From an uncultured Gammaproteobacteria bacterium (GTDB lineage: Bacteria > Pseudomonadota > Gammaproteobacteria > DRLM01), in contig CAMYKQ010000029.1 of assembly GCA_947259075.1 (NCBI GenBank), positions 62,001 to 126,000 on the forward strand: a DNA stretch of 64,000 nucleotides. Direction: 5' to 3'. The position numbers and the translations under genes are program-made. Positions 37,605 through 46,341 of the stretch are shown here, piece after piece. Positions within the stretch are counted from its first letter, which is position 1, and every line of letters starts with the position of its first letter. The notes under the pieces are model-generated. The model was not told the DNA's origin. It saw only the letters and a program-made list of their open reading frames with translations, and ran no database searches.

Positions 37605-37642
37605 AATCCCTCGGGGAAGTGTCCGCGCTTCCCCGGGGGATT
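37605..37642 (+). terminator. Long hairpin between urtA and urtB
   Basis: aatccctcggggaag (37605-37619) pairs with cttccccgggggatt (37628-37642) with one mismatch across an 8-nt loop. No T-run follows. Such hairpins often keep binding-protein mRNA more abundant than permease mRNA. Confidence 0.6.
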
Positions 37643-37718
37643 AAGCCAATAGACTCTCCTGGTAGATACAAACTACGGTGCGGCTAATGCGTGCTTGGAT
37701 TAACTCGGCATAAAAATT

Positions 37719-39383
37719 ATGCAAGCAGACGGCTCAAGACGATTGCGAATATACGGATGGTTCCGTGCCATCGCGTTCATGATGCTGTTGATTTTTTCCG
37801 CTTCGCCGCTGCAGGCGCAAGGCGGCGGCGATCCTGCATTTACCGCTTTGGTTGGGCAGCTCAAGGACGGTGATTTCAATGATAAAGCGCGGACGATTTC
37901 TGACTTGGAGGCGTCCAATGATGAGCGCGCGATAACGGTATTTAAAACTTTGCTGGCGGGTTCCTTGTATTACCGGAAAGACGATGGGCGTGTGGTCTCC
38001 GTCAAGGAAGGTGGGGATGCTTATCAATTGTTCGATGTATTGAGCGGCGAGTCATTGGGTGAGGCGGGGCGCCGCGATGTTAAGAAAATTTCCATTAATA
38101 ATTACCTGCGTGGGCAATTACGTGGCGTGATCGCGCGCCTGAGTCTGTCGCATAAAAATACCGCGGTACGTCTAAATGCGGTGAAGGAAATTGTAAAAGA
38201 TATTGACGCGGATACGGCGGCATTGTTGCGGGAAGCGATGAGTGCTGAAACCGATGAGGCCGTGCTCGAAGCCATGCGCGTCGGCGTGGCCTTGATGGAT
38301 GTGAATAGCGCGGACAAATCCACGCGTCTTGCCGCAATAGAAAATCTGGGTGGCAGCTTATTGCCAGAGGCGCGTTTACGGCTTGATGCGCTAGTTGTGC
38401 AGGATGCCAATAAAGAGTACGCCGAGGCCGATGCGGATATTCGTCGCGCGGCGGCGCAGGCCTTGAGTCATATTGAATCACGGCGGCAAATTTACGGATT
38501 TCTCGAAACCGTCTTTTTCGGTTTAAGTCTGGGCTCGGTATTATTGCTGGCCGCCATCGGTCTCGCCATCACCTTTGGGGTGATGGGTGTGATTAATATG
38601 GCGCATGGCGAGTTGATGATGCTAGGAGCATACACCACCTACGTGGTGCAGTTGTTGATGCCGAATCATATTGAATATTCCTTGCTGGTCGCGGTGCCCG
38701 CGGCATTTTTAGTGGCGGGCATCGTGGGGATTGGCATCGAACGGGGGGTAATCCGGTTTTTATATGGTCGCCCGCTAGAAACCTTGCTGGCGACCTTCGG
38801 CATAAGCCTGATTCTGCAACAGCTGGTACGCAGCATATTCTCGCCGCTCAATCGCTTGGTGGAAACGCCGGCGTGGATGAGCGGCGCCCTGGAAATCAAT
38901 AGCGCCTTCGCGCTCACCTACAATCGACTTTATGTCATTGTATTCAGCTTGCTGGTATTCGCCGCCTTGTTGTTGATCCTCAAGAAGACCGCCTTGGGAT
39001 TGCAGGTGCGCGCGGTGTCGCAGAACCGCGCCATGGCCAAGGCCATGGGCATACGCACGTCGTGGGTGGACGCGCTGACCTTTGGTTTGGGTTCCGGTAT
39101 CGCCGGTGTCGCGGGCGTGGCCTTGAGTCAGCTCACCAATGTCGGGCCTAATCTGGGGCAGGCTTACATCATCGACTCCTTCATGGTGGTGGTGTTCGGC
39201 GGTGTCGGCAATTTGTGGGGTACCCTGGTGGGGGCGATGTCGCTGGGAGTCGTCAATAAATTCTTGGAACCGTGGTCCGGCGCGGTGCTCGCGAAAATTC
39301 TAGTCCTGGTCTTCATCATTCTCTTCATACAAAAACGGCCGCGGGGCTTGTTCCCGCAAAAGGGCCGCGCCGCGGAAGGCTGA
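37719..39383 (+). CDS. urtB: Urea ABC transporter permease UrtB
   Basis: LivH-type permease of 554 residues. An N-terminal signal/anchor (FMMLLIFSASPLQA) and a helical HEAT-like periplasmic extension of about 230 residues are typical of UrtB. The membrane domain starts near 265 (FLETVFFGLSLGSVLLLAAIGLAITFGVMGVINMAHGE) and ends with FGGVGNLWGTLVGAMSLG. Confidence 0.97.
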   Translation: MQADGSRRLRIYGWFRAIAFMMLLIFSASPLQAQGGGDPAFTALVGQLKDGDFNDKARTISDLEASNDERAITVFKTLLAGSLYYRKDDGRVVSVKEGGDAYQLFDVLSGESLGEAGRRDVKKISINNYLRGQLRGVIARLSLSHKNTAVRLNAVKEIVKDIDADTAALLREAMSAETDEAVLEAMRVGVALMDVNSADKSTRLAAIENLGGSLLPEARLRLDALVVQDANKEYAEADADIRRAAAQALSHIESRRQIYGFLETVFFGLSLGSVLLLAAIGLAITFGVMGVINMAHGELMMLGAYTTYVVQLLMPNHIEYSLLVAVPAAFLVAGIVGIGIERGVIRFLYGRPLETLLATFGISLILQQLVRSIFSPLNRLVETPAWMSGALEINSAFALTYNRLYVIVFSLLVFAALLLILKKTALGLQVRAVSQNRAMAKAMGIRTSWVDALTFGLGSGIAGVAGVALSQLTNVGPNLGQAYIIDSFMVVVFGGVGNLWGTLVGAMSLGVVNKFLEPWSGAVLAKILVLVFIILFIQKRPRGLFPQKGRAAEG

Positions 39384-39386
39384 GCC

Positions 39387-40508
39387 ATGCCGCAAAAAGG
39401 TTTATTGCTGCGCATTCTCGAACACGATACGGGCGGTAAGATATTTTTAGCGGCGTTGACCGTTGTCGCGGTGTTGCTGCCGGTATTGAATTTAGCCGTG
39501 CCCGAGGGTTCGGCGCTGCATGTGTCTACCTATACGGTGACCTTGCTCGGCAAATACCTGTGTTATGCCTTGCTGGCCATCGCCCTGGATTTGGTCTGGG
39601 GTTATTGCGGCATCTTGAGTCTGGGTCATGCCGCCTTCTTCGCCTTGGGCGGTTACGCCATGGGCATGTACTTGATGCGGCAGATCGGTGAGCGCGGCGT
39701 GTACGGTAATCCCGAATTGCCGGACTTCATGGTGTTTCTCAATTGGCAGGAGCTGCCTTGGTATTGGTTTGGTTTCGATCAATTCTGGTTCGCGATGTTA
39801 ATGGTGGTGCTGGCGCCGGGTGTGCTGGCCTTCGTCTTCGGCTGGCTCGCGTTCCGTTCGCGGGTGACCGGTGTGTATTTGTCCATTATCACGCAGGCGC
39901 TGACCTTCGCCTTGATGCTGGCCTTCTTCCGCAATGAAATGGGCTTCGGCGGTAATAATGGTTTGACGGATTTCAAGGATATCCTCGGTTTTAATCTGCA
40001 GAGCGACGCGACGCGCATCGGCCTATTCCTCGCCACCGCGATTACATTGGCCTTGAGTTATTGCGTGGCGCGCTATGTGGTGAATTCCAAACTGGGGCGA
40101 GTGGTGGTAGCGGTGCGTGACGCCGAGGATCGCGCGCGTTTCATCGGGTATAAAGTTGAATCATTCAAGCTGTGGATTTTCGTTTTCTCGGCGATGCTGG
40201 CGGGTATCGCGGGTGCCTTATATGTGCCGCAGGTGGGCATTATCAATCCGGGTGAGTTTTCACCGCTCAATTCGATCGAGCTGGTGGTGTGGGTGGCCGT
40301 GGGCGGGCGCGGCACTTTATACGGCGCGGTGCTGGGCGCGATATTGGTGAATTTCGCTAAAACCTATTTAACCGGCGCCTTGCCGGAAGTTTGGTTGTTC
40401 GCCTTGGGTGGCTTGTTTGTCGTGGTCACCTTATTCCTGCCGCAGGGCATTGTGGGTTTGTTGCGGCGCCGCCGGCGTAAGGCCGGACTTAAAGAGGCGG
40501 CGACATGA
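39387..40508 (+). CDS. urtC: Urea ABC transporter permease UrtC
   Basis: LivM-type permease of 373 residues. Marks: CYALLAIALDLVWGYCGILSLGHAAFFALGGYAMGMYLM and VVVAVRDAEDRARFIGYKVESFKLWIFVFSAMLAGIAGALYVPQVG. It pairs with UrtB to form the channel. The last four bases overlap urtD. Confidence 0.97.
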   Translation: MPQKGLLLRILEHDTGGKIFLAALTVVAVLLPVLNLAVPEGSALHVSTYTVTLLGKYLCYALLAIALDLVWGYCGILSLGHAAFFALGGYAMGMYLMRQIGERGVYGNPELPDFMVFLNWQELPWYWFGFDQFWFAMLMVVLAPGVLAFVFGWLAFRSRVTGVYLSIITQALTFALMLAFFRNEMGFGGNNGLTDFKDILGFNLQSDATRIGLFLATAITLALSYCVARYVVNSKLGRVVVAVRDAEDRARFIGYKVESFKLWIFVFSAMLAGIAGALYVPQVGIINPGEFSPLNSIELVVWVAVGGRGTLYGAVLGAILVNFAKTYLTGALPEVWLFALGGLFVVVTLFLPQGIVGLLRRRRRKAGLKEAAT

Positions 40509-41344
40509 ATCCGCTGAGTGTGTTTGGCAAACGCCGCCGCGAGCGCGCCCGGGATACCGCCGGTGCGGAGCGGCATACCGTTACGGCGGGCGAGGTCGAT
40601 GTTTCCCATGGCCCGATTTTATATCTGGAAAATATCACCGTTAGTTTCGACGGATTCAAGGCGCTTAACGAGTTGACGCTTTATATCGATGACGGTGAGT
40701 TACGTTGCATCATCGGCCCGAATGGCGCCGGCAAGACGACCATGATGGACGTCATTACAGGCAAGACCCGGCCCGACAGCGGTACGGCCTTTTTTGGGCA
40801 GATCATGGATCTCACGCGCATGAGTGAATATGAAATCGCTAGCGCGGGGATCGGTCGCAAGTTTCAAAAGCCCACGGTGTTTCCCCAGCACACGGTGTTC
40901 GAAAATCTTGAATTAGCCATGCGTGCCGACAAACGGGTTTGGCCGACGCTGGTGGCGCGCTTGAGCGGCGAGCAGCGCGCACGCATTGATGAGGTGCTGG
41001 AAATCGTGATGTTGATGGCGCAGCGTGACCTGCGTGCGGCGGAGTTATCTCACGGGCAAAAGCAGTGGATGGAGATAGGGATGCTGTTGATGCAGGATCC
41101 GCGCGTCTTATTGGTGGACGAGCCCATCGCCGGCATGACGCATCAAGAGACCGAGCGTACCGCGGAGCTGCTTACCAGCCTCGCGGGAAAACATTCCGTA
41201 GTAGTGGTGGAGCACGATATGGCCTTCGTGCGTTCCATCGCCCGTAAGGTTACGGTGCTGCATGAAGGGCATGTGCTGGCTGAAGGCAATATGGACGAAG
41301 TGCAGAATCATCCCGCCGTCATTGACGTGTATCTCGGAGCTTGA
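40505..41344 (+). CDS. urtD: Urea ABC transporter ATPase UrtD
   Basis: LivG-type ATPase of 279 residues. Walker A is GPNGAGKTT, the signature LSHGQKQWMEIGM is the UrtD variant of LSGGQ, and Walker B is VLLVDEPIAGMT. An N-terminal tail of about 35 polar residues precedes the ABC domain. A 4-nt overlap with urtC indicates coupled translation. Confidence 0.97.
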   Translation: MNPLSVFGKRRRERARDTAGAERHTVTAGEVDVSHGPILYLENITVSFDGFKALNELTLYIDDGELRCIIGPNGAGKTTMMDVITGKTRPDSGTAFFGQIMDLTRMSEYEIASAGIGRKFQKPTVFPQHTVFENLELAMRADKRVWPTLVARLSGEQRARIDEVLEIVMLMAQRDLRAAELSHGQKQWMEIGMLLMQDPRVLLVDEPIAGMTHQETERTAELLTSLAGKHSVVVVEHDMAFVRSIARKVTVLHEGHVLAEGNMDEVQNHPAVIDVYLGA

Positions 41345-41346
41345 CC

Positions 41347-42042
41347 ATGCTGGAGGTCAATGGCGTTAATCAGTTTTACGGTGAGAGTCACACACTGTGG
41401 GATGTCGATTTGTCCGTGACTAGCGGCGCCTGCACGGTGTTGATGGGCCGCAACGGCGTGGGCAAGACCACCTTGCTCAAGAGTATTATGGGCTTGTTGC
41501 CAGTCCAATCCGGTTCGATTAAATTCGATGGTGAAGAATTGTTAGGCAAGCCTGCCGAGCAACGCGCGCGTTTGGGCATTGGCTACGTGCCGCAGGGCCG
41601 CGATATTTTTCCCCAACTGACTGTAGAGGAGAATCTGCTCACCGCCCTGGCCTCGGGCCGCGTCAAGGGCAGGCAAGTTCCCGCGCACATATACGAATTA
41701 TTTCCCGTGCTGACGCAGATGCGGCAGCGCCGTGGCGGCGATCTTTCCGGTGGACAGCAACAGCAGCTGGCTATCGGCCGCGCCTTGATGATTAATCCGC
41801 GGCTTTTAATTTTGGATGAACCTTGTGAAGGCATACAGCCCAACATCGTTCAGCAAATTGGCGATATCATCGTGTGTCTGCGCAAAGAGTACGGGCTCAC
41901 CGTGCTCTTGGTGGAGCAAAAGCTACCATTCGCGCGCCGGGTCGGACAAGGTTTTGGTTTAATGGACAAAGGACGGACGGTGGCCGCCGGTCCGATCGCG
42001 GAGCTCGATGACAAGTTGATCGCCGAGCATTTAGCGGTGTAA
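41347..42042 (+). CDS. urtE: Urea ABC transporter ATPase UrtE
   Basis: LivF-type ATPase of about 231 residues. Walker A is GRNGVGKTT, signature DLSGGQQQQLAIGRAL, Walker B LLILDEPCEGIQPNIVQQIG. ATG 41347 lies 2 nt after the urtD stop; the in-frame TTG 41341 overlaps urtD. Last gene of the transporter. Confidence 0.97.
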   Translation: MLEVNGVNQFYGESHTLWDVDLSVTSGACTVLMGRNGVGKTTLLKSIMGLLPVQSGSIKFDGEELLGKPAEQRARLGIGYVPQGRDIFPQLTVEENLLTALASGRVKGRQVPAHIYELFPVLTQMRQRRGGDLSGGQQQQLAIGRALMINPRLLILDEPCEGIQPNIVQQIGDIIVCLRKEYGLTVLLVEQKLPFARRVGQGFGLMDKGRTVAAGPIAELDDKLIAEHLAV

Positions 42043-42076
42043 TTAACCTTGCGGGTTTGTAGCTTTCCAAGCGCAA

Positions 42077-42100
42077 AGGCCGGCCATAAAAGGCCGGCCT
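42077..42100. terminator. Hairpin between convergent urtE and lipoprotein genes
   Basis: aggccggcc / ggccggcct is a perfect 9-bp stem with loop ataaaa. It lies in the 73-bp gap between two genes ending toward each other, so it may end transcription from both sides. Confidence 0.6.
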
Positions 42101-42115
42101 CGGTTCGCGAAAACA

Positions 42116-42352
42116 TTACTCGGCTACGGCAGGTTCGCCTTCGGCGGGCTCGGTGCCTTCGGCCGGTGCGGCTTCTTCCATGCTCATGCCCGAGTGCTCG
42201 GTCATGGGCGCCGCTTCGGGCGCGGCGGCAGGCGCAGTCATTTGGCTCGCGGGCGCCATTTCGGTTTCGGATTTCTGCTCATCGGCATTTTTTCCGCAAC
42301 CCACGAGTGCCGTGGCTAACAAGGCGGCACCCAAAATAGCTATTTTACGCAT
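42116..42352 (-). CDS. Small Ala/Pro/Glu-rich lipoprotein
   Basis: A 78-residue protein. Signal MRKIAILGAALLATALVGC has the lipobox LVGC and lipidated Cys19. The mature part (KNADEQKSETEMAPASQ, many APAAAPEAAPM and EGTEPAEGEPA units) is low-complexity and acidic. ATG 42352 has aaggaa 7 nt upstream; an in-frame start at 42376 would push the signal peptide inward. Function unknown; probably a surface or periplasmic spacer. Confidence 0.8.
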   Translation of the reverse strand: MRKIAILGAALLATALVGCGKNADEQKSETEMAPASQMTAPAAAPEAAPMTEHSGMSMEEAAPAEGTEPAEGEPAVAE

Positions 42353-42703
42353 ACACGTTCCTTTATTGAAGTTCACTCAAGATCGCTGACAAATTCATCT
42401 CATCCCCGGGCAAAAGAAGTCTAGCCCGGCGTGCGTATTCTCAGGCTTTGCGATGAAATTTGCTATAGTCCAAAGCGGTTCCCGCCAAATATATTTTTTT
42501 CGTTCTCGTTCATGGTGTTATTTTTAACTATCTCGATAATTTAATTTATTTATGCTAAGCGGCGTTGGCCGTGAGCAGGGGTTTGCGGACTGGTGGTATA
42601 AGCCCTTATGCTGGCCGCGATGGCAATAAGGCGCCGGCCGGTTTTCTTGACGCGCGGGCGAGGTAATTAACGTGATTATAATTTTTGATTGGAGGCCGTG
42701 AGG
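42353..42703. other. 351-bp divergent intergenic region, no supported gene
   Basis: AT-rich relative to its surroundings. A TGCTATAGT extended -10-like box (about 42459-42467, plus strand) is the only suggestive signal. No frame with family features. Confidence 0.4.
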
Positions 42704-43033
42704 ATGAAGAAGGCGATGTTGGTGGGGGCGATGTCCTGTGTATTGCTCGCGGGTTGCTCGTGGGTGAAATTAACGCCGGGTGGCGACAAGGTGCGTGTGC
42801 TTGAGGCAACGGAAGTGTCGACATGTAAACACTTGGGTGACAGCGCGGTATCCTTGTTATCAAAAGTAGCGGGTATTAACCGCAACGAAAAGAAAGTGCA
42901 AAAAGAGCTGTTGCTGCTCGCGCGTAACGCCGGCGCGGAGATGGGTGGCGATACCGTAGTGGTCGCGTCCGAGGTGAAAGACGGGCAGCAAACCTTCGCC
43001 GTCTATAAATGCGTGGGCGTTAGCGCGCTGTAA
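42704..43033 (+). CDS. DUF4156-type lipoprotein
   Basis: About 109 residues. Signal peptide MKKAMLVGAMSCVLLAGC with lipidated Cys18. The mature domain (TPGGDKVRVLEATEVSTCKHLGD, then LARNAGAEMGGDTVV) fits the DUF4156 envelope lipoproteins, with conserved Cys in STCKHLG and in YKCVGV that may form a disulfide. Ribosome site ggagg 8 nt upstream. Function unknown. Confidence 0.88.
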   Translation: MKKAMLVGAMSCVLLAGCSWVKLTPGGDKVRVLEATEVSTCKHLGDSAVSLLSKVAGINRNEKKVQKELLLLARNAGAEMGGDTVVVASEVKDGQQTFAVYKCVGVSAL

Positions 43034-43100
43034 ATCCGTCTTAGCTTTGCCGTGGCGCCGGTCATCGTGATGAGGGCCGGCGCGATGTGCTTCTTTCATC

Positions 43101-43220
43101 ATGTCTGATGCGGGCAAGTTGTGCCGTTTGACACCGTTCTTCGCCCCCGCGCCCGGCGCGCTCGCCTTGCTTGGCATCGGCCTCGCCGGGTTCGCTTACA
43201 GAAGATTTAAGTCGGGCTAA
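43101..43220 (+). pseudogene. Relic of a PEP-CTERM (exosortase-sorted) protein C terminus
   Basis: A 39-codon frame ends in FFAPAPGALALLGIGLAGFA then YRRFKSG and stop. This is the complete PEP-CTERM plan: P-x-P motif, hydrophobic helix, basic tail. There is no signal peptide or ectodomain upstream, so it is almost certainly the tail of a decayed surface protein. It implies that exosortase substrates exist or existed in this genome. Confidence 0.65.
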
Positions 43221-43267
43221 AAGTCGGTGATCGGTGGAGCCGTGCTGGCGCGGGTGCCGTGAATGCG

Positions 43268-43804
43268 TCATGGATCCGCGCCGCGCACGGTTTTTTCCAA
43301 TACTTCGACTTTGAGATCGTCATGTAGTGGCGTGCCCACGCCCGCCGCTAGCGGATAATCTATGGTGGTCTGTGTCCTCTGATAACCGCGCCTTAAATAA
43401 AATGCGATGAGTTCATTTCGTGAAGACAGTACGTGCATTATGATTTTTTCGGGATTGAATTGCTTGCTTGCGTAGTCTTCCGCATGTGCCAGCATGTGTT
43501 TCCCGTGCCCAGTGCCTTGAAGTGAGGGCAGGACGGCGAGCATGCCGATGCAAGCTTTGTTTCCGTCTCTCTCGACATGGACGCACGCGATTATTTTGGA
43601 ATTATTGAGTCCGATAACAACGGCGGAATCCAGTTTTGCTATAGCCGCCGCGACTTGATTCGAATTCGTGCGCGCGCCAGACACCAAGTTGGATTCATGC
43701 GTCCATCCGGCCAGTGCCGTTCCCGGGCGATACGCGGCATTGACGAGTTGCGCTATTGCCGTGGCATCTTGGCGCGTGGCTAGGCGGATTGTGTCAATGC
43801 GCAT
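43268..43804 (-). CDS. GNAT family N-acetyltransferase
   Basis: About 178 residues. Acetyl-CoA binding region is IGMLAVLPSLQGTGHGKHML (the Q/R-x-x-G-x-G/A loop is QGTGHG). A later strand-helix reads LIAFYLRRGYQRTQ. ATG 43804 gives a standard MRIDTIRLATRQDATAIAQLVN start; the frame is open to 43882. No clear ribosome site. Substrate unknown. Confidence 0.85.
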   Translation of the reverse strand: MRIDTIRLATRQDATAIAQLVNAAYRPGTALAGWTHESNLVSGARTNSNQVAAAIAKLDSAVVIGLNNSKIIACVHVERDGNKACIGMLAVLPSLQGTGHGKHMLAHAEDYASKQFNPEKIIMHVLSSRNELIAFYLRRGYQRTQTTIDYPLAAGVGTPLHDDLKVEVLEKTVRGADP

Positions 43805-43926
43805 GTGCCGACGTAATGATCCGCGGTTTATTGCGTCGTGCCAGCCGACATCTGGCTGCGAAATACGGAAGCAGACCGGCATGCCCGCTGTAGATGCGGA
43901 ATTTGCGCAGTGCCGTAATAGAAGTC

Positions 43927-44043
43927 GAAGCCCAGGAGCTTATTAAGCTGTGAGCATGGCGCTAGCGGCGTCATGTGCGGGTGCATGCCGCTGTCCAGCA
44001 TGACGTGACTGTAGCCGCCAATAAACACGCTCGAGAACGCCGC
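43927..44043 (-). pseudogene. Fragment of a YdjM-like membrane-bound metal-dependent hydrolase
   Basis: On the minus strand, SVFIGGYSHVMLDSGMHPHM and PLAPCSQLNKLLG match the His/Asp-containing segment of inner-membrane hydrolases of this type (H-x3-D-x3-H). The neighbouring sequence in the same frame is unrelated, so only a short fragment is left. Confidence 0.45.
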
Positions 44044-44053
44044 CCGCCGGGGA

Positions 44054-44209
44054 TCAGGCCTCTGCTTTCTCGTCGGCGGGCGGCTGAGGTAGGTCGTCCT
44101 GGATCGGCGGGTGTTGCGATTCAATTTTTTGTTGCCGCTTTTCGTCTTTTTTCTGCTTCTTGGCGATTTCTCGCTGACGCTTAGCGAACGCATAGTTGGG
44201 TTTGGCCAT
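44054..44209 (-). CDS. Small conserved Lys/Arg-rich protein
   Basis: A 51-residue protein: MAKPNYAFAKRQREIAKKQK followed by a basic helix (KDEKRQQKIE) and an acidic/proline tail (DDLPQPPADEKAEA). Short proteins with the MAKPNY-FAKRQ-E-AKK start are widespread in proteobacteria. The longer frame to 44326 adds a non-conserved N terminus. Function unknown. Confidence 0.75.
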   Translation of the reverse strand: MAKPNYAFAKRQREIAKKQKKDEKRQQKIESQHPPIQDDLPQPPADEKAEA

Positions 44210-44580
44210 GGGCGGTCCTATTTGAATGGATACGATCCTTAATGGATAGGGGAGAGTAACATTTTTTAGCCTGACTTGTTCTTGGTGGTGTGCGGCAGTG
44301 CGTTCGTAGCGCCCTTGCTGGGTCACGCGGCTTGGCAGCGCATAGCAATGCCTCGCGGGCGCGGCGGGATCAAAAAGCGCATCATCCGGCCAAAAAGCCG
44401 CTGATTTCGTTCAAGCACGCTTGTGTTCATTGCCATCGCGCGTTGAGTGCTGGGGCTTCGATGCCATGCCGTGCGTTGCCGTCATGCGCGAGAGATGAGT
44501 CCTGTCCACGGTCTTGCGCGGGGCGCATCCTAGACGGGTGTTGCGCATGTGGGGGCATCCAAGGCCTAAGCCCGTGCCGC
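44210..44580. other. 371-bp gap, no supported gene
   Basis: Several overlapping short frames are open on both strands, but none has a ribosome site, family motif or sensible composition. Confidence 0.4.
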
Positions 44581-45687
44581 TCAGGATTGAAACCGCACGC
44601 ACAATACCGGCGGCAGATGTTTGCTGACATTGCGCCAGCTATCGCCTTGATCTTCGCTCACCCATAGTGAGCCGGTGGTGCTGCCGAAAACGAGGCGCTC
44701 GCCGTCCGCGCTGATGGCGAGACCGTGGCGGTAAATTAAATCATAGGCGGCTTCATCGGGCAGGCCCTGGTTCAATATGTCGAAGCTTTTGCCGCCGTCG
44801 CGGGTGCGCGTCACCACCAGGCGCGCGTCGACGGGAAAGCGTTTTTCATCCTTGGTGGCGGGCACGAACCAGGCGGTGTCGGGCTTGGTGGGGTGCACGG
44901 CGACCGCGAAGCCGAAACTGGAGGGCGGCACGTCTTGCAGTTCCTGCCAATGTTCACCGCCGTCGTCGCTGCGGAAGATGCCGTTGTGATGCTGCATCCA
45001 CAGACGCTCGGGTTGCGCGGGACACTGCACCACCCGGTGCGCGTCCTGCGGCAGCGGGTCGCCCGCCGATTCCGGCGGCATATAGGCATTGCGCAGGCCT
45101 TGGCCGATCAAGTCCCAGCGCGCGCCGCCGTCGCGGCTGGTCCACACGCCGCCGGTGGACACCGCCACGGTGATGTGGCGCGTGTCGCGCGGGTCGATGA
45201 GTATCGAATGGATGCCGGCGAAATCATAGCCGCCGCCCATCCATTGTTTGCGCCGTGGCTCGTCCCACAACGCGCGCACCAGCTCCCAGCTGTCGCCGCC
45301 GTCGCGTGAATGAAACAGGCCGCCCGGGATCACGCCGCACCACAATTCATCCGCCTCGCCTTGTTCCAGCGACCAGATCAATTTCGTGCTCCAGGGGATG
45401 TCGATGCCGCGCATCGGGTCTTTGTCCACCAGGCCCTCCGGTTTGGGCGGAAAGCTGGGTGTCGCCGCCTCGGCCCAGGTGTCGCCGCCGTCTCCGGAGC
45501 GCTGCATCTTCACGCCGAAGTGACCCAAATCCAATGCCGCATGAACGCGCCTGCCGCCGCGTTCCGGCAACAGCATCGACACCGGGTCGCCGAGGAAGGC
45601 CGTGCTTGCGATGCCCCAATGCCCGCCTCCATCGCGTTCGATCCGGAACAGACCCTTGCGCGTACCCACCCAAAGACGATCACTCAT
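44581..45687 (-). CDS. BNR/Asp-box beta-propeller protein (sortilin/exo-sialidase-like fold)
   Basis: About 368 residues with no signal peptide. At least six Asp-box motifs (S/T-x-D-x-G-x-x-W/F) occur: SGDGGDTW, SRDGGDSW, SRDGGARW, SDDGGEHW, TRDGGKSF, SEDQGDSW. The start WVGTRKGLFRIERD and end RNVSKHLPPVLCVRF are typical of this cytosolic propeller group. ATG 45687 is chosen; the frame is open to 45729. The gene lies 1 nt after a MoaD/ThiS-like gene, a pairing that points to a shared role. Enzymatic sialidase activity is not supported. Confidence 0.9.
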   Translation of the reverse strand: MSDRLWVGTRKGLFRIERDGGGHWGIASTAFLGDPVSMLLPERGGRRVHAALDLGHFGVKMQRSGDGGDTWAEAATPSFPPKPEGLVDKDPMRGIDIPWSTKLIWSLEQGEADELWCGVIPGGLFHSRDGGDSWELVRALWDEPRRKQWMGGGYDFAGIHSILIDPRDTRHITVAVSTGGVWTSRDGGARWDLIGQGLRNAYMPPESAGDPLPQDAHRVVQCPAQPERLWMQHHNGIFRSDDGGEHWQELQDVPPSSFGFAVAVHPTKPDTAWFVPATKDEKRFPVDARLVVTRTRDGGKSFDILNQGLPDEAAYDLIYRHGLAISADGERLVFGSTTGSLWVSEDQGDSWRNVSKHLPPVLCVRFQS

Positions 45688-45688
45688 A

Positions 45689-45958
45689 TCAGCCTCCCGA
45701 TAGTGCTTGTGCCACAAAGATCGCGTCATGCTCCCCGATGGGATCGGACAGCGTCACGCGGTCGAGGATTAATTCTTGATTGATAAAAATCGCCACATGT
45801 TTACGCAGCGCGCCCTGATCGTCCAGCACATAACCGCGCACTCGCGGGTGGGATTGGAAATACGATTCCAGGACTTCGCGCAGGGTGGCGCCTTGTAAAT
45901 CAGCGGGCGGGGCGTCCACCAGGCGGGCGAGATTGGGCGTGAAGCGGAGTGTCGTCAT
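45689..45958 (-). CDS. MoaD/ThiS family ubiquitin-like protein
   Basis: Beta-grasp protein of 89 residues: MTTLRFTPNLARLVDAPPAD, then LREVLESYFQSHPRVRGYVLD, then VAIFINQELI, ending ALSGG. The C-terminal Gly-Gly is the site for adenylation and thiocarboxylation in sulfur carriers. No moaE, thiG or E1-like gene is nearby. It is translationally linked to the propeller gene. Confidence 0.9.
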   Translation of the reverse strand: MTTLRFTPNLARLVDAPPADLQGATLREVLESYFQSHPRVRGYVLDDQGALRKHVAIFINQELILDRVTLSDPIGEHDAIFVAQALSGG

Positions 45959-46341
45959 GGGCGAACTCGCGGCTGCATAAACAAGTTTTTGCTAAAGTCC
46001 ATCCATGAAACGATGCAAGAGAGGCAGTGGATGGGCGCGAAGCCGGCGTGCATTGGAGTGTGCCGGGTGCTGACAAGATAGATGATGGCAGCAAGAGCCG
46101 CAAGTGCTTGGCCACTTGGTGGTATCCGAGCCGCTATCCCCGAATGAAGGGTGCAAAGCGCACCAGCGCGACGATGAGAAAGCGGGATCAGCGGTAAGGA
46201 TATGGGTTTGTGTTTTAGCGAAATGCACCGCTAAGCTTTGCATGGCGCGAAACCGGTATCAAGGCAACATAAGCCGTACATCGCGTCTTAGCTTGCAGCT
46301 CGCGCATTGGATATGTATGAATGCAAGCCCGCATTGCCTCG
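45959..46341. other. 383-bp gap, no supported gene
   Basis: Frames on both strands are short and without family features. It lies upstream of the moaD-like gene, so promoter elements are expected, but no convincing boxes are seen. Confidence 0.4.

Noticed and set aside
44290-44667. 125-codon plus-strand frame
   Set aside because: Cys/Arg/His-rich, partly antisense to the propeller gene, no ribosome site.
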